Origin: Streptomyces sp. NBC_00457 | Lineage (GTDB): Bacteria > Actinomycetota > Actinomycetes > Streptomycetales > Streptomycetaceae | Length of the DNA: 64,000 nt | Assembly: GCF_036014015.1 (NCBI RefSeq) | Contig: NZ_CP107905.1 | Span: 2,542,001-2,606,000 of the forward strand | Reading direction: 5' to 3' | In this document: piece after piece, positions 35,025-44,125 of the stretch | Layout of the letters: the number at the start of each line of letters is the position of its first letter | How positions within the stretch are numbered: position 1 is the stretch's first letter | The notes under the pieces: generated by a model | Databases searched by the model: none | What the model saw: only the letters and a program-made list of their open reading frames with translations | Told to the model about the DNA's origin: nothing | Program-made: the position numbers and the translations under genes

Positions 35025-36884
35025 ATGACGAAGCAGCTCGGAACCGGTGACGACACCGGGGGTCCCGCGCCCGGTGCGCGGGAATCCGCTGCGTTCATGC
35101 ATCGGCCGCAGCCGTCCGGCTCCGACAACCGCGGGGTGACCGTGCGCCTGCCGGCCGCCGAGGCCCCCGCCGGACCCGACGCCACCCCGCCGCAGACCGA
35201 CAGGCTCCGCTATCTCGACGCCGCGACCCGGCAGATCGCCCGCGGCATGAATCTCGACGAGACGCTGTACGAACTGTGCCGCGCGGCCGTCCCGGCGTTC
35301 GCCGACACGGCGTTCGTCCATCTGTACGCCCCCCTGCCGATAGGCGACGACATCGGCGCCGCCCCCGAGATCCTGCGGCTGCACACCGTGGACCACGCGT
35401 CCCTCCGGGCCCCCGCCGGCCAGGGCTCCGCATCACCCGCGCCGAGCGCGCACACCCTCCAGGCGGCCGAGGTCGTCCACCCGGCCACCACTGGACTGCT
35501 CGCCAAGCTGCTCCAGGACGGACGGCCGGTGTTCGGCAGCGACCCGGGCGTCGCCCCGGCGGCGGCCGAGCTGCTCGGGAGGGTGCACATGCCCCGGTCG
35601 GCACCGCCCGGGCGACGGCTGATCATCGCCCCGCTGCACGGCCGCAACCACGCCCTGGGCAGCGTCGTCCTGATCCGCGGACCCGACCGGCCCGACTTCA
35701 CCGGCGACGATCTGCTGGTGGCCTCCCAGCTCGCCACCCACACCGCCCTCGGGCTGGACAAGGCGATGCTGTACGAACGTGAGGCATCCGTCGCGGACAC
35801 GTTGCAGCGCACGATGCTCCCGCCGTCGCTTCCGGAGCCGCCCGGGGTCCGGCTGGCGAGCCGCTATCTGCCGGCCTCGCGGACCGCGCAGGTCGGCGGG
35901 GACTGGTACGACGCGATCCCGCTGCCCGGCAACCGCGTGGCCCTGGTGATCGGCGATGTGATGGGCCACTCCATGACCTCGGCCGCGATCATGGGCCAGC
36001 TGCGGACCAGCGTGCAGACCCTGGCCGGGCTCGATCTGCCCCCGGACGAGGTGCTGCACCACCTCGACGAGCAGGCGGGACGCCTGGGCAGCGAGCACAC
36101 CGCGACCTGTCTGTACGCGTTGTACGACCCCGTACTGCACCGGCTGATCGTCTCCAGCGCCGGACATCTGCCGCCGGTGCTGCTGCGTCCCGACGGCGGC
36201 GTGGAGGTGCTGGACGTCCCGCCCGGAGCGCCGATCGGTGTCGGCAGCGGCGGATTCGAGTCCGTCGAGACCCACGCGCCGACCGGGGCGACGCTGCTGC
36301 TGTACACCGACGGCCTGGTCGAGTCCCGCGACTCGGACGTCATGACCGGCGTGGAGCGGCTGTGCGCCCGGCTGCGCGCGACTGGTTCAGGATCCGCGCC
36401 GCCGACCCTGGAAGGCCTGTGCGACCAGGCCCTCGGCACCCTGGGCTCCGGTGGCCGCGACGACGACATCGCGCTGCTCGCGGCCCGGTTCGAGGGCATC
36501 CTGCCGGAGACCGTCGCCTACTGGTACATGGCTCCGCGCCCGCAGACCGCCCGCCAGGCCCGCCGGCTGACCCGCAGGACCCTGCACGGCTGGGGCCTCG
36601 ACGACCTCCTGGAGTCCACCGAGCTGATGGTCAGCGAGGTGGTCGCCAACGCCGTGCGCTTCGCCTCCCGCCCGATCACCCTGCGGCTCCTGTGCACGGA
36701 CGTGCTCCGCTGCGAGGTCGGCGACGACTCCCCCGTGGTACCGAGGATGCGCCACGCCCGCCTGAGCGACGAGGGCGGACGCGGGCTGTTCCTGGTCGAC
36801 CAGCTGTCAGAGCGCTGGGGGGCAACTCGGGTGAGCACGGGCAAGGTTGTGTGGTTCGAGCAGCCACTTCCTCCCGCGGGTTAA
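35025..36884 (+). CDS. GAF-PP2C (SpoIIE-type) phosphatase with C-terminal ATPase
   Basis: A 619-aa protein. A GAF-like sensor covers about residues 60-250. A SpoIIE-type PP2C serine phosphatase covers about 265-470 (QVGGDWYDAIPL, IGDVMGHS, LYTDGLVESR, GRDDDIALL with the metal Asp residues). A HATPase_c anti-sigma-kinase-like domain covers about 485-615 (MVSEVVANAVRFA, DEGGRGLFLVDQLSERWG). This is the usual Streptomyces switch architecture that acts on anti-sigma antagonists. It is possibly linked to the sigma factor at 33626 but lies on the other strand. Confidence 0.9.
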   Translation: MTKQLGTGDDTGGPAPGARESAAFMHRPQPSGSDNRGVTVRLPAAEAPAGPDATPPQTDRLRYLDAATRQIARGMNLDETLYELCRAAVPAFADTAFVHLYAPLPIGDDIGAAPEILRLHTVDHASLRAPAGQGSASPAPSAHTLQAAEVVHPATTGLLAKLLQDGRPVFGSDPGVAPAAAELLGRVHMPRSAPPGRRLIIAPLHGRNHALGSVVLIRGPDRPDFTGDDLLVASQLATHTALGLDKAMLYEREASVADTLQRTMLPPSLPEPPGVRLASRYLPASRTAQVGGDWYDAIPLPGNRVALVIGDVMGHSMTSAAIMGQLRTSVQTLAGLDLPPDEVLHHLDEQAGRLGSEHTATCLYALYDPVLHRLIVSSAGHLPPVLLRPDGGVEVLDVPPGAPIGVGSGGFESVETHAPTGATLLLYTDGLVESRDSDVMTGVERLCARLRATGSGSAPPTLEGLCDQALGTLGSGGRDDDIALLAARFEGILPETVAYWYMAPRPQTARQARRLTRRTLHGWGLDDLLESTELMVSEVVANAVRFASRPITLRLLCTDVLRCEVGDDSPVVPRMRHARLSDEGGRGLFLVDQLSERWGATRVSTGKVVWFEQPLPPAG

Positions 36885-36898
36885 GCTGGCCGACGCAG

Positions 36899-37112
36899 CT
36901 GGTTCGCCCCGTCCGCCAGGCGGGATGCGTCGCAAGAGGGAACCCGGTGAAATTCCGGGACTGCCCCGCAGCGGTGAACGGGAACGACCGCCGTCATACG
37001 CACTGGGTCCGTGAAACGGGCCTGGGAAGCGACGGCCAGTAGATGTCTCTCGTACGACGACGAGACGTGCCCGTGAGTCCGAAGACCTGCCAACTGCCCG
37101 TGTGCGAACCAC
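36899..37112 (+). promoter_or_regulatory. Cobalamin riboswitch upstream of metE
   Basis: The outer stem pairs TGGTTCGC (36900-36907) with GCGAACCA (37104-37111). The core GAGGGAACCCGGTGAAATTCC followed by GGGACTGCCCCGCAGC, and the box GAGTCCGAAGACCTGCC near 37075-37091, are the standard B12-aptamer parts. It should turn down the B12-independent MetE when adenosyl- or methylcobalamin is plentiful. The start of metE is about 150 nt further on. Confidence 0.93.
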
Positions 37113-37259
37113 TCGTGCGCGGACATCCCGGTGACCTCGAGGGCGGGTCGGCGTACCACCGAGCGGACGGCCAGTGGCCGTTGCCGTCCGGTCGGTCACC
37201 CTTCGCGTTCTCGTCCCGTCTCCGGGATCTCTGGGATTCATCTCGCGAAGGAGATCTCC

Positions 37260-39578
37260 GTGACAAGCAAGCCCGCAGCCGCGGCAGCACGGGCCACCGT
37301 GTACGGCTACCCCCGCCAGGGCCCGCGCCGGGAACTGAAGAAGGCGATCGAGGGCTACTGGAAGGGCCGCGTCACCGCCGACGCCCTCCGCGCCACCGCC
37401 GCCGAACTGCGCAGCGGCAACTGGCGGCAACTGTCCGGCGCCGGCATCCACGAGGTGCCGACCGGTGACTTCTCGTACTACGACCACGTCCTCGACACCA
37501 CCGTCATGGTCGGCGCGATCCCCGAGCGGCACCGCGCCGCCGTCGAAGCGGACGCCCTGGACGGCTACTTCGCCATGGCGCGCGGCACCCAGGACGTGGC
37601 GCCGCTGGAGATGACGAAGTGGTTCGACACCAACTACCACTATCTGGTGCCGGAGTTGGGCCCGGACACGGTGTTCACCGCGGACTCCGCCAAGCAGGTC
37701 ACCGAACTGAAGGAAGCCCTCGCCCTGGGCCTGACGGCGCGTCCGGTCCTGGTCGGCCCCGTCACCTACCTCCTGCTCGCCAAGCCCGCCCCCGGCGTGG
37801 CCGCCGACTTCGACCCGATCACCCTCCTCGACCGGCTGCTCCCGGTGTACGCCGAGGTCCTCGCCGACCTGCGCGCCGCCGGCGCCGAGTGGGTGCAGCT
37901 GGACGAGCCCGCCCTCGTCCAGGACCGCACCCCGGCCGAACTGAACGCCGCCGAGCGGGCGTACCGGGAGCTCGGCGCCCTCACCGACCGGCCGAGGCTG
38001 CTGATCGCCTCGTACTTCGACCGGCTCGGCGACGCACTGCCGGTGCTGGCCAAAGCCCCCGTCGACGGACTCGCGCTGGACTTCACCGACGCCGCCGCCG
38101 CCAATCTGGACGCCCTCGCCGCGGTCGGCGGGCTGCCCGGCAAGCAGCTGGTCGCCGGTGTCGTCGACGGCCGCAACATCTGGGTCAACGACCTGTCGGC
38201 GTCGCTCACCACGCTCGGCACCCTTCTGGGCCTGGCCGACCGGGTCGACGTCGCGGCCTCCTGCTCCCTGCTGCACGTCCCCCTCGACACGGCGGCCGAG
38301 CGGGACATCGAGCCGCAGATCCTGCGCTGGCTCGCCTTCGCCCGGCAGAAGACCGCCGAGATCGTCACCCTCGCCAAGGGCCTCGCCCGCGGCACCGACG
38401 CGATCACCGCCGAACTCGCCGCCAACCGCGCCGACCTGGCCTCCCGCGCCAACTCCCCCATCACCCGCGACCCGGCCGTACGGGCCCGCGCCACGGACGT
38501 CACCGCCGCCGACGCCCGCCGCTCCCAGCCGTACGCCGAGCGGGCCGCCGCCCAGCGCGCCCACCTCGGCCTGCCGCCGCTGCCGACCACCACCATCGGC
38601 TCGTTCCCGCAGACCGGCGAACTGCGCGCGGCGCGGGCGGACTTGAAGGCGGGCCGGATCGACACGGCCGGCTACGAGGACCGGATCAGGGCGGAGATCC
38701 AGGAGGTGATCTCCTTCCAGGAGAAGACCGGCCTGGACGTCCTGGTGCACGGTGAGCCCGAACGGGGCGACATGGTCCAGTACTTCGCCGAGCAGCTCAC
38801 CGGCTACCTCGCCACCCAGCACGGCTGGGTCCAGTCCTACGGCACCCGCTACGTCCGCCCGCCGATCCTGGCCGGCGACATCTCCCGTCCCGAGCCGATG
38901 ACGGTGCGCTGGACGACGTATGCCCAGTCCCTCACCTCGCGCCCCGTCAAGGGCATGCTCACCGGCCCGGTCACCATGCTCGCCTGGTCCTTCGTCCGCG
39001 ACGACCAGCCGCTCGGCGAGACGGCCCGGCAGGTCGCGCTGGCGCTGCGCGACGAGGTGAACGACCTTGAGACGGCCGGAACTTCGGTGATCCAGGTCGA
39101 CGAACCGGCCCTGCGCGAAACGCTGCCGCTGCGCGCCGCCGACCACCCCGCCTACCTGGCCTGGGCCACGGAGGCGTTCCGCCTCACCACCAGCGGAGTG
39201 CGTCCGGACACCCAGATCCACACCCACATGTGCTACGCCGAGTTCGGCGACATCGTCCAGGCCATCGACGACCTCGACGCGGACGTCATCAGCCTGGAGG
39301 CGGCCCGCTCCCATATGCAGGTCGCCCGTGAACTCGCCGGCCACGGCTATCCGCGCGAGGCCGGACCCGGCGTGTACGACATCCACTCCCCGCGCGTGCC
39401 GAGCGCCGAGGAGGCGGCCGAACTCCTGCGCACCGCCCTGAAGGCGATCCCCGCCGACCGGCTGTGGGTCAACCCCGACTGCGGCCTGAAGACCCGCGCC
39501 TGGCCGGAGACCCGTTCCTCACTGGAGAACCTGGTCGCCGCGGCCTACACGGTCCGCGCCGAACTGCCGACACCCTGA
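37260..39578 (+). CDS. metE: Cobalamin-independent methionine synthase
   Basis: A 772-aa protein with the two MetE barrels. The N-terminal half starts [20 protein letters not shown]. The C-terminal half has [29 protein letters not shown] and [13 protein letters not shown], with His and Cys of the zinc site, and [10 protein letters not shown] for the last Cys. It transfers the methyl group of 5-methyl-THF-polyglutamate to homocysteine. The GTG at 37260 has GAAGGAG 6 nt upstream and follows the riboswitch. Upstream in-frame Met residues lie in the leader and are not used. Confidence 0.96.
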   Translation: MTSKPAAAAARATVYGYPRQGPRRELKKAIEGYWKGRVTADALRATAAELRSGNWRQLSGAGIHEVPTGDFSYYDHVLDTTVMVGAIPERHRAAVEADALDGYFAMARGTQDVAPLEMTKWFDTNYHYLVPELGPDTVFTADSAKQVTELKEALALGLTARPVLVGPVTYLLLAKPAPGVAADFDPITLLDRLLPVYAEVLADLRAAGAEWVQLDEPALVQDRTPAELNAAERAYRELGALTDRPRLLIASYFDRLGDALPVLAKAPVDGLALDFTDAAAANLDALAAVGGLPGKQLVAGVVDGRNIWVNDLSASLTTLGTLLGLADRVDVAASCSLLHVPLDTAAERDIEPQILRWLAFARQKTAEIVTLAKGLARGTDAITAELAANRADLASRANSPITRDPAVRARATDVTAADARRSQPYAERAAAQRAHLGLPPLPTTTIGSFPQTGELRAARADLKAGRIDTAGYEDRIRAEIQEVISFQEKTGLDVLVHGEPERGDMVQYFAEQLTGYLATQHGWVQSYGTRYVRPPILAGDISRPEPMTVRWTTYAQSLTSRPVKGMLTGPVTMLAWSFVRDDQPLGETARQVALALRDEVNDLETAGTSVIQVDEPALRETLPLRAADHPAYLAWATEAFRLTTSGVRPDTQIHTHMCYAEFGDIVQAIDDLDADVISLEAARSHMQVARELAGHGYPREAGPGVYDIHSPRVPSAEEAAELLRTALKAIPADRLWVNPDCGLKTRAWPETRSSLENLVAAAYTVRAELPTP

Positions 39579-39593
39579 CCACCTGCCTCCCCA

Positions 39594-39624
39594 CCGGCCG
39601 GGGCGCCCCGTGCGCCCCGGCCGG
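39594..39624 (+). terminator. Hairpin terminator after metE
   Basis: A perfect 13-bp inverted repeat (arms 39594-39606 and 39612-39624) with a 5-nt loop begins 16 bp past the metE stop. Confidence 0.75.
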
Positions 39625-39670
39625 ATTCAGCACACGACCCCGCAGCAGAGGTGATTGCACATATCGGGAC

Positions 39671-39703
39671 GAATGGATTTCGCTACAAGTTCCGAAATTA
39701 TTC
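39671..39703 (+). promoter_or_regulatory. Imperfect inverted repeat, candidate ROK operator
   Basis: ATTTCG (39677-39682) and CGAAAT (39693-39698) flank a 10-bp spacer, with outer GAAT and ATTC. The A/T-rich site lies about 100 bp before the sugar-binding protein gene, the first gene of an operon that encodes a ROK regulator. Confidence 0.4.
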
Positions 39704-39797
39704 GTGACGGGTGCGCCACTTGGCCGAAATGCGCGCTCCATACCTTCCTGGAATCGCACCTCTGCCCTCAGTGCCTTCAGGAGACAGGAGCCCCCGC

Positions 39798-41096
39798 GTG
39801 CCACATTCCCTGCGCCGCGGCGCCCTACGGCTGACCGCCGGTATAGCGCTCATCTGCACCTTCGCCCTTGCGGGCTGCGGGCGCGGCGGTGACACCGCCG
39901 CGACGGGCACCGCCGAGCCCGTCGACGACTCTCCGGCCACCGGCAGCGTCGATGTCTGGGCCGCCCAGGGCGACGCCGATGTGCTCGAGAAGGTCATCGA
40001 GCCCTTCAAGGCCGACAACCCCGACGTCAAGGTCAATTTCACGCTGATCCCGAACGGCGAGTACTACACCAAGCTCCAGTCGGCGGTCGCGGCGGGCAAG
40101 GGACCCGATGTCGCCCAGTTCTTCCCCGAGTCGCAGGCGCAGTTCCTCGATCCGTCGATCCTGCAGCCCGTGCCGGACGGACTCGTCGACAAGGGCACCT
40201 TCTTCAAGAGTCTCTGGGACGCGGGTGTCGTCAAGAACGTGGCCTATACGGTCCCCTGGTACGCCTACACCTACGCGCTCGTCTACCGCTCCGACCTCGC
40301 CGACAAGGCGGGCGTGAAGGCGCCGACGACGTGGAAGGACACGGTTCCCTTCCTGAAGGCGATGCAGGACGCCGGCGCCGGACGTGGCCTCGCAGCCGAC
40401 ATCGGCTGGGACATCTTCAACGGCCAGGACGTCGCGATGTACGCCTGGCAGGCCGGCGGCTCGCTGTTCTCATCCGACGGCAAGTGGACCCTGGACACAC
40501 CGGAAATGGCCGAGGCGATCAAGTACAACGCGTCGTTCTTCACCTCGGGCGCCGCCGACACCAGCACGCCCACCTTCCTGGACGCCCAGCCGTACTTCAC
40601 CTCCGGCAAGACCGCTTCGATGATCACGGGACCTTGGGTCATCGGCCAGCTCGACAAGGCCGCGGGCAAGGACGGCTGGACGGCGTCCCATGTCGCCACC
40701 GCGCCCCTGCCGGCCGGGGACTCCAGCGGCGCCTCCTTCTCCGCCGGAGGCAGTTGGGGCGTACTCGCCGACAGCGACAACGCGGACGCGTCCTGGAAGT
40801 TCGTCCGCCACCTCGCGGAGCCGAGCACCCAGGTCGCGCAGTACAAGGCATACAGCTCGCTGCCGGCCGTCATCTCCGCCTGGGACGACCCGGCCATCGC
40901 GGACCAGCCGCTGCTGGACGCCTTCTTCACGCAGATGAAGAACACCCGGGCGTTCCCCCAGGTGACCACCTGGCAGCAGGTCGCGACCCGGCTGGGCAAG
41001 GAGATCGAGGCCGTGGCCAAGGGCACGGAGAGCGCGGAGAAGGCCGCAGCGAACGTCCAGGCGTACGCCGAGAGCGTCGGCACCGGTGCGGAGTGA
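39798..41096 (+). CDS. Sugar ABC transporter substrate-binding lipoprotein
   Basis: A 432-aa cluster 1/MalE-type binding protein. The signal ends in a lipobox (FALAGC). The mature domain has VDVWAAQGDADVLEKVIEPF, KLQSAVAAGKGPDVAQFFP and ASMITGPWVIGQL, the usual hallmarks. The GTG at 39798 has ACAGGAG upstream. It is the first gene of an operon with two permeases and no ATPase gene; Streptomyces often uses a shared MsiK-like ATPase. The downstream enzymes suggest the ligand is a glycoside or nucleoside-like sugar. Confidence 0.92.
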   Translation: MPHSLRRGALRLTAGIALICTFALAGCGRGGDTAATGTAEPVDDSPATGSVDVWAAQGDADVLEKVIEPFKADNPDVKVNFTLIPNGEYYTKLQSAVAAGKGPDVAQFFPESQAQFLDPSILQPVPDGLVDKGTFFKSLWDAGVVKNVAYTVPWYAYTYALVYRSDLADKAGVKAPTTWKDTVPFLKAMQDAGAGRGLAADIGWDIFNGQDVAMYAWQAGGSLFSSDGKWTLDTPEMAEAIKYNASFFTSGAADTSTPTFLDAQPYFTSGKTASMITGPWVIGQLDKAAGKDGWTASHVATAPLPAGDSSGASFSAGGSWGVLADSDNADASWKFVRHLAEPSTQVAQYKAYSSLPAVISAWDDPAIADQPLLDAFFTQMKNTRAFPQVTTWQQVATRLGKEIEAVAKGTESAEKAAANVQAYAESVGTGAE

Positions 41097-41103
41097 TCCG
41101 CGG

Positions 41104-42036
41104 ATGACGACCAACACCGTCAAGATGACCACCGGCATCGTCAACGTGCGCCGCCGCCGGGGCGGCGGCGCCCGGCGAACGGCTGTCGCCTGGCTGTTCC
41201 TGGCACCGTTCACCGTCGTGTTCCTGCTCTACACGGCGATCCCCACCGTCGCCGCGCTCGGGTTCAGCCTCACCGATCTGCGGGGCACGGATCTGCGGCA
41301 TCCGTTCGCGGTCGACTTCACGGGCCTCGAGAACTATCTCCGGCTGTTCCGGGACCAGAGTTTCCTGCGGGACCTCGTGAACACCGCCGTCTTCGTGGCC
41401 GTCGGCGTGCCGCTGACCATGGGGACCGGGTTCGCGCTGGCCCTGGCGCTGAATTCCGGCATCCGGCGACTGCGCGGGATGTTCCGCACGGTCTTCTTCG
41501 CACCGGTCGTCACCAACGTCGTGGCGGTCGCCCTGATCTGGCAGTACGCCTTCAACGACGGCGGCACCGTCAACAAGGTGCTCGGCGCCGTCGGCTTCGC
41601 CGGACCGAACTGGCTGGACGACCCGAACCTGGCCATGCCCGTGGTCATCCTGCTGGGCATCTGGCGCAACTTCGGCATCGCGATGGTGCTGTTCCTCGCC
41701 GGTCTGCAGGCGATTCCCCGAGACGTGTACGAGGCCGCCGCCCTCGACGGGGCGGGCCGGTGGCGGCAGTTGAGGCACATCACCCTGCCACTGCTGCTGC
41801 CCACCATCCTTCTGGTCTCGGTGCTGCTGACCGTCTTCTTTCTCCAGGTGTTCGACGAGCCGTATCTGCTCACGGACGGCGGCCCGCTCGGTTCCACCGA
41901 GTCCGTGGCGCTGTACACCTACCACCAGTTCGGGGCGGGCGAGTTGGGGATGTCGTCCGCCGCGTCCTTCGTGATGCTCGTGCTCGTGGCCGTGGTGAGT
42001 CTCGTCCAGTTCCGACTGCTGAGGTCCCGCACATGA
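41104..42036 (+). CDS. Sugar ABC transporter permease, MalF-type
   Basis: A 310-aa protein with six or seven helices. FFAPVVTNVVAVALIWQY and the EAA loop DVYEAAALDGAGRWRQLRHITLPLL are clear, the latter being the ATPase contact. The ATG at 41104 follows the binding-protein stop by 7 bp and overlaps the next permease by 4 bp. Confidence 0.93.
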   Translation: MTTNTVKMTTGIVNVRRRRGGGARRTAVAWLFLAPFTVVFLLYTAIPTVAALGFSLTDLRGTDLRHPFAVDFTGLENYLRLFRDQSFLRDLVNTAVFVAVGVPLTMGTGFALALALNSGIRRLRGMFRTVFFAPVVTNVVAVALIWQYAFNDGGTVNKVLGAVGFAGPNWLDDPNLAMPVVILLGIWRNFGIAMVLFLAGLQAIPRDVYEAAALDGAGRWRQLRHITLPLLLPTILLVSVLLTVFFLQVFDEPYLLTDGGPLGSTESVALYTYHQFGAGELGMSSAASFVMLVLVAVVSLVQFRLLRSRT

Positions 42037-42914
42037 CCGCCGTCGCCGCGTTCGAAGACGCCCACCTGACCACCGGCCGGATCGCCGTGCGCCGCCGGTC
42101 CGTCTCCCGACCGCTGCTGTACGGCGCGCTGGTGCTGTGCGCGCTGCTCACGATGCTGCCGTTCCTCTGGGTGATCAGCGGCTCGCTGCGCAGTCTCGAC
42201 GAGATCCGCTCCGACCCCGGCGCCTGGCTCCCCACCGACGTCACCTTCGACAACTTCGTACGGCTGTTCAGCACCGAAGGCTTCGGCCGGTTCATGGTCA
42301 ACAGCATCGTGGTCGCGGCCCTCGTGGTGGCCGGCAACATCGTGACGGCCTCGGCTGCCGGCTACGCGCTCGCCAAGCTCGACTTCGCGGGCAAGCGGAT
42401 CGCGTTCGGCGCGGTCATGGCGGCGCTGATGGTGCCGCTCACCGCGGTGTTCGTCCCGCAGTTCGTGATCACCGTCGACCTGGGCCTGGCGGACACCCTC
42501 GCCGGTATCGCCCTGCCCGGCATGGCGCTGCCGCTGTCGGTGTTCATCATGCGGCAGTACGCGATGTCGGTTCCCGACGAGCTCCTCGAAGCGGCGCGGA
42601 TCGACGGCGCGGGCGAGTTCCGGATCTTCTTCCGGATCTTCCTGCCGCTGGCCGGCCCCGCGGTCGCGACGATCACGATCATGTCGTTCCTCACCTCGTG
42701 GAACAACTTCATCTGGCCGCTCATCGTCGCCCAGAGCATGTCCAGTTACACGCTGCCGGTGGGCCTCGCCGCCACCAGTCAGGCCGCGGCACACGTCACC
42801 GACTACGGCCTGATGCTGGCCGGCGCGATCGTCGTGATGCTGCCCGTGCTCGTCCTCTTCCTGTTCCTGCAGCGCTACTTCGTGCAGGGCATCTCCGGAA
42901 CGGGCATGCGGTGA
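42033..42914 (+). CDS. Sugar ABC transporter permease, MalG-type
   Basis: A 293-aa protein with six helices. The EAA loop reads ELLEAARIDGAGEFRIFFRIFLPL. The C-terminus (FLQRYFVQGISGTGMR) is the usual end of MalG-like permeases, KG being replaced here by SG. It is coupled by overlap to the upstream permease and to the ROK gene downstream. Confidence 0.93.
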   Translation: MTAVAAFEDAHLTTGRIAVRRRSVSRPLLYGALVLCALLTMLPFLWVISGSLRSLDEIRSDPGAWLPTDVTFDNFVRLFSTEGFGRFMVNSIVVAALVVAGNIVTASAAGYALAKLDFAGKRIAFGAVMAALMVPLTAVFVPQFVITVDLGLADTLAGIALPGMALPLSVFIMRQYAMSVPDELLEAARIDGAGEFRIFFRIFLPLAGPAVATITIMSFLTSWNNFIWPLIVAQSMSSYTLPVGLAATSQAAAHVTDYGLMLAGAIVVMLPVLVLFLFLQRYFVQGISGTGMR

Positions 42915-44077
42915 CGCGGTCCGCGCCGACGACCGGCATGAACGGCCTGAACCAGAGCGCCGTACGACGGGTCAACACCTCCGTCATCCTGCGCGCGTTG
43001 GCGGTGTCGGCCGAGCCGACGACATTGACCGCGCTCGCCGAGCAGGCCGGGCTCTCCCGCCGCACCATCGAGCTGATCCTCGACTCGCTCGTCGAGGCGG
43101 GCTGGGTGACCGAGCTGGACCGGGTTCCGACGAGCGGCGGTGCCGGGCGCCCCGCCCGGCGGTACGAACTGCGGGCCGAGCAGGCCCTGTTGGCCGCGGT
43201 GCGCATCACCACCTCGGACGCGTCGGCGGCGGTCGCCGATGTACGCGGCCGTGTCCTCGGCCGCGCGCACCGACCGCTGCGCGCCTACCAGGATCCGCAG
43301 GTCACCCTCGACGACGCCGCGGCTCTGGTGCGGGCGGCGCTCGACGACGCGGGCGGCTCGGCGGACCGGCTGCGGGCCGGTGCGGTCGCGGCCGGCGGTG
43401 CCATCGACGACGACGGAGTCGTACGGCGCCTGGTGCACACGACGCGCTGGGAAGGCGTGCACCTGCCCGATGAACTCGCGCGCCGCATACCTGTGCCCTG
43501 GTTCGCCGACAACGACTCCAACCTCGGAGCCCTCGCGGAGCGTTGGCGCGGTGTGGCCGACGACCACGACAACGTCGTCTGGGCGGTGCTCGGGAACCGC
43601 ACCGGTCTCGGCATCCTCATCCGAGGAGCCGTACACCGCGGTCTCGACGGCGCCGCCGGTGAAATCGTCGAAGCGGTGTCGATGCCGACCGGCTCGGTCG
43701 AGAACCACCCCGTCGCCGGGCTGACCTCACCGGAGCCGGCCCAACGTGGCGTCGCACTCCGCCGGTTCGACGCGGCTCGCTCCGGCGACGCCACCGCGCT
43801 CGCGGAGGTCGACGAGTTCGTGAGGAACATCGCCTCGATCCTCACCACCCTGTCGTGGACGATCGCACCCTCGCTGATCGTGCTCGGCGGGGGTCTGGAG
43901 GACGCGGCCGATGTGCTGCTGCCCCGGGTGCGCGAGGCGCTGCGCCGTGCCCGGACCCCCGCGGTCGAACTGCGCGCCACCGGCCTGGGCCGCGACGCCC
44001 CGCTGATCGGCGCCGTCAAGCTGGCGCTCGACCGCATGGACACCGAGCTGTTCGGCCCGCTGATCCCCCGCGCGTGA
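42911..44077 (+). CDS. ROK-family transcriptional regulator
   Basis: A 388-aa protein from the GTG at 42911, overlapping the permease by 4 bp. An N-terminal winged helix (LTALAEQAGLSRRTIELILDSL) precedes a ROK domain (ADNDSNLGALAERW, NRTGLGILIRGAVHRGLDGAAGEI). The zinc motif CxCGxxGC of ROK sugar kinases is missing and DGxG is weak, so this is a repressor rather than a kinase. It probably senses the substrate of this operon and acts on the upstream repeat near 39671. Confidence 0.88.
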   Translation: MTRSAPTTGMNGLNQSAVRRVNTSVILRALAVSAEPTTLTALAEQAGLSRRTIELILDSLVEAGWVTELDRVPTSGGAGRPARRYELRAEQALLAAVRITTSDASAAVADVRGRVLGRAHRPLRAYQDPQVTLDDAAALVRAALDDAGGSADRLRAGAVAAGGAIDDDGVVRRLVHTTRWEGVHLPDELARRIPVPWFADNDSNLGALAERWRGVADDHDNVVWAVLGNRTGLGILIRGAVHRGLDGAAGEIVEAVSMPTGSVENHPVAGLTSPEPAQRGVALRRFDAARSGDATALAEVDEFVRNIASILTTLSWTIAPSLIVLGGGLEDAADVLLPRVREALRRARTPAVELRATGLGRDAPLIGAVKLALDRMDTELFGPLIPRA

Positions 44078-44125
44078 TCGCGTACGCCCCCTCACACAGC
44101 CCCTTGTGCAAGACAGGAGCATTCC

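Noticed and set aside
36807..39386. A very long open frame on the minus strand opposite metE
   Set aside because: It mirrors metE codon structure, has no family motif and is a normal by-product of high GC with strong third-position bias.
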